DNA from: Bin87 sp965262485
GTDB taxonomy: Bacteria; Chloroflexota; Dehalococcoidia; Lucifugimonadales; UBA3495
Reading direction: 5' to 3'
NCBI GenBank assembly: GCA_965262485.1
Contig: OZ253540.1
Coordinates: forward strand, 248,001 to 312,000
Length of the DNA: 64,000 nucleotides
How positions within the stretch are numbered: the stretch's first letter is position 1; each line of letters starts with the position of its first letter. Positions 61,262 through 64,000 of this stretch are shown here, piece after piece. The notes beneath the pieces are model-generated. The model worked only from the letters and a program-made list of their open reading frames with translations. It made no database searches and was not told the origin of the DNA. The position numbers and the translations under genes were made by a program.

Positions 61262-62419
61262 TCAGTCAAGGAAAACCGCGTATTGCCGATTGATCGTGAA
61301 GCAGGTCTCGGTGATCAACGCTAGGTTTCCGTGCAACAACGCATTGGGCTCAACGTAGCTTGATAACTGGTGCACTTCACCCGTCTTCAACCCGTACGCG
61401 TATACTCCAGGCTGCGGCTTGCTGCGGGGGTTACGCTCGACTAGATCTACATCGCAGGTTTCCTTGACCGTCCAGATTGCGTGATCCTCGGAAATCAACG
61501 GCCTGGCCTCGCCGCGGCCTCCGGTTCCCAATATTGTCTGTTCCCCGGTGCCGAGGTCGAGGAGGACGATCGCAGACTCGCCCGGTGCTCCGAACTGTTG
61601 CCACGTCACCCGCTCACCGTGAATTGAGGGTGGGCCGTTGTGGTCGCCCGTTTCAACCAGCGGTTTTTCCTTCGCGGACGCCAGGTTGTGGGAGTAGATG
61701 TCAAAACGATTGTCGGAACAGTTGCCGCAGCCGGCCTTGGGGGTTCCTCGATCCGCGCTGTTCCGGTTGTCTGACCAGACCACCGTGTCGCCGTGTATGT
61801 CAGGCATCAATTGCGTGCCGGGAGCCACCGCCACCGGAATCTCCACGCTGTTTTCCAAGTCGTACAGATAGATGTCGTAATCGCGCGGGCGATCTTCCAG
61901 CAACCCATTGCGGTTGTCGTGCCAGACCAGCCGGGTGGCCGACATACGGAGGCCTTGCCTGCTGGCGGGCTCATCGGTAATGCGGCGTTCCTCGCCCGTG
62001 TGCCGGTTGCGGACAAAAACGTCGCTGGAAAATTCGGGCGTGTAGCTGGAATAGCCCGACAACTGGATCATCCTGCGTTGGTCGATCCAGGCGACATAGT
62101 CGGCGGACAGCGCCCCACCGTACTTTGGATGTCCATCGTTGGTTAGTTGCTGGGCTTCGCCCGTTTCGATGTCGACCAGCCACAACTCCCAATCAGTGTC
62201 GAAACCGAGCGCTTCGGTCCCAAACATATCCAGGACATAGAGGATGTTCGTGTCCAACTCGACCTCTCTCAGGTCGCCGGCGACGAGCGGCGTGGAAATT
62301 GCGGGCACGGGCGCAGCCGTGGGCGTGGGATTTGACGGCATAGGGTTGGGCCCACTGCAGGACATGACCACAAGACCGATGACCGAAACGACGCTGGTCA
62401 TCAAGACGTATATTCTCAC
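61262..62419 (-). CDS. TolB-like beta-propeller lipoprotein
   Basis: A 385-residue lipoprotein: the signal segment IYVLMTSVVSVIGLVVMSC ends at a lipobox, followed by a Pro/Thr-rich linker. The body has repeats of the type VAWIDQRR, LVWHDNRNG and VVWSDNRNS plus DIETGEAQQLTNDG-like turns, giving a six- or seven-bladed propeller. It is similar in style to the PD40 protein at 10.6-12.0 kb, but with different repeats (the VWxDxR type). Function unknown; likely an extracytoplasmic sensor or scaffold. Confidence 0.75.
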   Translation of the reverse strand: MRIYVLMTSVVSVIGLVVMSCSGPNPMPSNPTPTAAPVPAISTPLVAGDLREVELDTNILYVLDMFGTEALGFDTDWELWLVDIETGEAQQLTNDGHPKYGGALSADYVAWIDQRRMIQLSGYSSYTPEFSSDVFVRNRHTGEERRITDEPASRQGLRMSATRLVWHDNRNGLLEDRPRDYDIYLYDLENSVEIPVAVAPGTQLMPDIHGDTVVWSDNRNSADRGTPKAGCGNCSDNRFDIYSHNLASAKEKPLVETGDHNGPPSIHGERVTWQQFGAPGESAIVLLDLGTGEQTILGTGGRGEARPLISEDHAIWTVKETCDVDLVERNPRSKPQPGVYAYGLKTGEVHQLSSYVEPNALLHGNLALITETCFTINRQYAVFLD

Positions 62420-62612
62420 CGCTGTCTCCGGTCGTGGTTTGTGCCAACAATGCAGTTGAGTCGCCCTGCGCTCATTCTCGAATTCTCCGAGCAGCGGCTG
62501 CGGTGATTCCCGCTCAGGACCGTGTGCAATTTATATCATGGATTCTCGTAGACCGCCTGGCCTCCGTGCAGGTTGGCCGTGGATGGGCAATCGTGAACCC
62601 GTCGTTGCGATA

Positions 62613-62873
62613 CTAGCCCTGGGTTGAAAGTTGTTTGAGCACCAACCCGTTGGGCAGCTTCGTGTGAAAGAACGTTGACGGTTGGCCGGCTTCCATATCA
62701 GCCTGGCCGTGTCTGACCCAATTGGAAATGGTGTGGTAGTGGACGGTGCCGCCGTACTGCTCTGCCTTACGGGCGACGTCCCGGTACGTTCCGTCGCTTT
62801 CGGGGATTGCTCTCAATACTGCCATGATGTTTTCGGCGGTGAACAGTCCGACGCCTCGTGTTGTGTTCGGCAT
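62613..62873 (-). CDS. small helix-turn-helix-like protein
   Basis: An 86-residue protein: a helix (NIMAVLRAIPESDGTYRDVARKAEQYG) is followed by TVHYHTISNWVRHGQADMEAG, which looks like a phage-type helix-turn-helix recognising helix. It is similar to terminase-small-subunit-like or transposon-derived HTH proteins. No name can be given. It ends the island's readable minus-strand genes. Confidence 0.55.
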   Translation of the reverse strand: MPNTTRGVGLFTAENIMAVLRAIPESDGTYRDVARKAEQYGGTVHYHTISNWVRHGQADMEAGQPSTFFHTKLPNGLVLKQLSTQG

Positions 62874-63036
62874 GGTGGTCTCCGGTGCTGCTGGAAATTG
62901 TCTTCTTTGTGTTGGTCGGTGCGTTCAGGGCGGCGCTGTCGAGCTGTCGCGCCCTACGGGCCCTTGGTGTGCAAAGCTGGTCGGCAACGTGCTCTGATGG
63001 GCTGTTTAGCCTGCTGTGCCGTCCTCTTGGGGCAGC

Positions 63037-63061
63037 AAAAAGGCGGCTCAATCGAGCCGCC
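63037..63061 (-). terminator. rho-independent terminator downstream of the degraded gene
   Basis: On the minus strand a perfect 8-bp stem GGCGGCTC/GAGCCGCC with the loop GATT is followed by TTTTT. It is 150 bp downstream of the decayed gene at 63213-63656. Apart from this, 62874-63212 shows no feature I recognise. Confidence 0.75.
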
Positions 63062-63212
63062 CATCGTAGGCCGTTTTCGCCCTGCCGTCGGTTAGTGGCG
63101 GCTCAGGCACTGTAGGAGGGCTGAATTTCCGCCGTAGATGATCTCTGGTGCGTTTTAGGGCCGCTGGAGTACTTTTCACCCTTTTGTTACTTGAGGGCGC
63201 CCTTGACCATTT

Positions 63213-63656
63213 TTACAACGGCTCTTGCCGGTGGGGTTGTTTCAGCGGCCGCGGGGTTCGGCAGTTGGGAGACTGAACGGTGGTGCCAAAGCCGTGGTGG
63301 AACCCCTCGGGTGCCTGGGCTACCATGATGTCTCGGAGCTCCTTGGCGTCCTGGTCGTTCAGGTTTCGGTCCTGAAAAACGTGCTCTCAGGCCGGTTTAA
63401 TGTTCGGGATGACTTCTGGGTCGTCCAAGTGGCAAAAAAGCCGTCACAGCTCGTATTTGTACCCTCTATGGCGATTTCTCAGGAAGATCGGATGGGTATT
63501 TTCGTCCTCAATCGCCTGTCCCATGTATCCCACCTCAGCGACGTTGGTTTGACCGACTTTGCCATTCCCTTTTTGGGTCTCCGGTAGATGTGGGTGACGC
63601 CGGATTGGCCCATCAGATAGAAGCGATTTCGCTACTCAGATTCGAACATCATCATG
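63213..63656 (-). pseudogene. degraded island gene with several stops and a frameshift
   Basis: Read on the minus strand, protein-like segments line up only if breaks are ignored. RNRFYLMGQSGVTHIYRRPKKG comes first with a TAG in front of it. A frame change then leads to VGQTNVAEVGYMGQAIEDE and THPIFLRNRHRGYKYEL, followed by TGA (63444-63446). RLFCHLDDPEVIPNIKPA follows, a second TGA (63387-63389), then EHVFQDRNLNDQDAKELRD and a stop at 63213-63215. Each TGA could stand for a former Trp codon. No family is recognised. Confidence 0.5.
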
Positions 63657-63728
63657 AAGGCCGCGCCGGCATCATTGCCAAGGCAAGCCGCAGTTGCTAA
63701 CCTCCAAAAACAGCAGCAGGAGCCCCAA

Positions 63729-64000
63729 GTGACCACCCAACAGTATCAACAAGCGAGCGAGCATTTCTTGGTGCAGGCCAGACGGGAACTCGCCGACGGC
63801 GATCTCCCGCAGGCATCCGAGAAAGGCTGGGGCGCTACTGCCCAGATCCTCAAGGCCATCGCCGAACAGCGCGGCTGGGAGCACAATCGTCACCGGCACT
63901 ACCTCAGGATCGCCAGCCGTCTCCGGGCAGAAACAGGCGACGGCGACATCCGCCGCTTGTTCGGAGGCGCCAGCCTGCTGCACGAAAACTTCTACGAAAA
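63729..64000 (+). CDS. HEPN-like / PaREP1-type helical protein (3' partial)
   Basis: At least 90 residues, continuing past the window edge. The start is GTG at 63729 with CAGGAG 6 bp before it; an in-frame ATG at 63654 is less likely. The sequence is helical: YQQASEHFLVQARRELADGDLPQASEKGWGATAQILKAIAEQRGW, then HRHYLRIASRLRAETGDGDIRRLFGGASLLHENFYE. This resembles SAV_6107/PaREP1-type HEPN-like proteins, usually small partners of nucleotidyltransferase or toxin systems. It is on the opposite strand to the rest of the island. Confidence 0.55.
   Translation, partial: MTTQQYQQASEHFLVQARRELADGDLPQASEKGWGATAQILKAIAEQRGWEHNRHRHYLRIASRLRAETGDGDIRRLFGGASLLHENFYE

Noticed and set aside
63387..63446. 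Selenocysteine explanation for the two TGAs in the degraded gene
   Set aside because: There are two TGAs plus an upstream TAG and a frameshift, no Cys/redox motif and no suitable hairpin.
63672..63983. A 103-codon minus-strand frame
   Set aside because: It is antisense to the HEPN-like plus-strand frame, which has an SD and a more natural composition.
1..64000. CRISPR array
   Set aside because: The repeated units in the window are dispersed palindromes, not regularly spaced direct repeats with unique spacers.

Overview
The window looks like a chromosomal segment of a high-GC, probably aerobic heterotrophic bacterium, most likely Chloroflexota (SAR202/Dehalococcoidia-like). That placement is an inference from gene content: F420/FMN luciferase-type oxidoreductases, a CO/xanthine-dehydrogenase-type molybdoenzyme, a Rieske oxygenase, a split glycine decarboxylase (gcvPA/gcvPB), an LprG/P55-like pair and many Cys-anchored lipoproteins. 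No rRNA or ribosomal-protein gene is present to confirm it.

From 1 to 53.6 kb the region is ordinary core and accessory metabolism. It holds a pentapeptide-repeat protein and a BioD/DRTGG ATPase (0.1-1.8 kb), NhaA (2.2-3.5), hydrolase and dehydrogenase genes (3.9-7.6), and a lipoprotein plus MFS transporter pair resembling mycobacterial lprG-p55 (7.8-10.2). Next come a beta-propeller lipoprotein, a cobalamin block cobQ-cobU-pduX (12.2-15.4), OGG1 overlapping a DinG-type helicase/exonuclease (15.5-19.2), PHP and beta-hydroxyacid dehydrogenase genes, and a glycine block. In the glycine block gcvPB and gcvPA lie on the minus strand and gcvT and gcvH on the plus strand, with glyA far off at 51 kb. 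An SfiI-type restriction-modification pair and a glycine/sarcosine-oxidase-like flavoprotein sit inside the block. Then follow a serine hydrolase, a J-domain protein, tRNA-Pro(GGG), an SDR, two LLM flavoenzymes, a complete AapJQMP amino-acid ABC transporter, a Rieske oxygenase and a three-subunit molybdenum hydroxylase.

Two families of short palindromic intergenic elements run through this part. Family A has CTAG-flanked ends of the form ctaggttctgttgacattt. Family B has ends of the form cgtacccactttgtcattgcga. Several gene starts and stops are made of element sequence.

The best candidate for something new is at 53636-54388. It is a TlpA/thioredoxin-like lipoprotein whose first active-site cysteine codon is an in-frame TGA (W-TGA-P-H-C). 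A perfect 7-bp hairpin with a 5-nt loop follows at the spacing expected for a bacterial SECIS element, so this is probably a selenoprotein. Just beyond it a GMC oxidoreductase is cut off at its 5' end.

From about 55.4 kb to the window end is an accessory island. It holds two frameshifted HNH (DUF1524) nucleases with excalibur-type tails, a DUF1828 gene beside a likely DUF6978 gene, a DUF1643 protein, an orphan Cas4/AddB-like Fe-S nuclease, a beta-propeller lipoprotein, a small HTH protein, a decayed gene and a HEPN-like gene running off the end.
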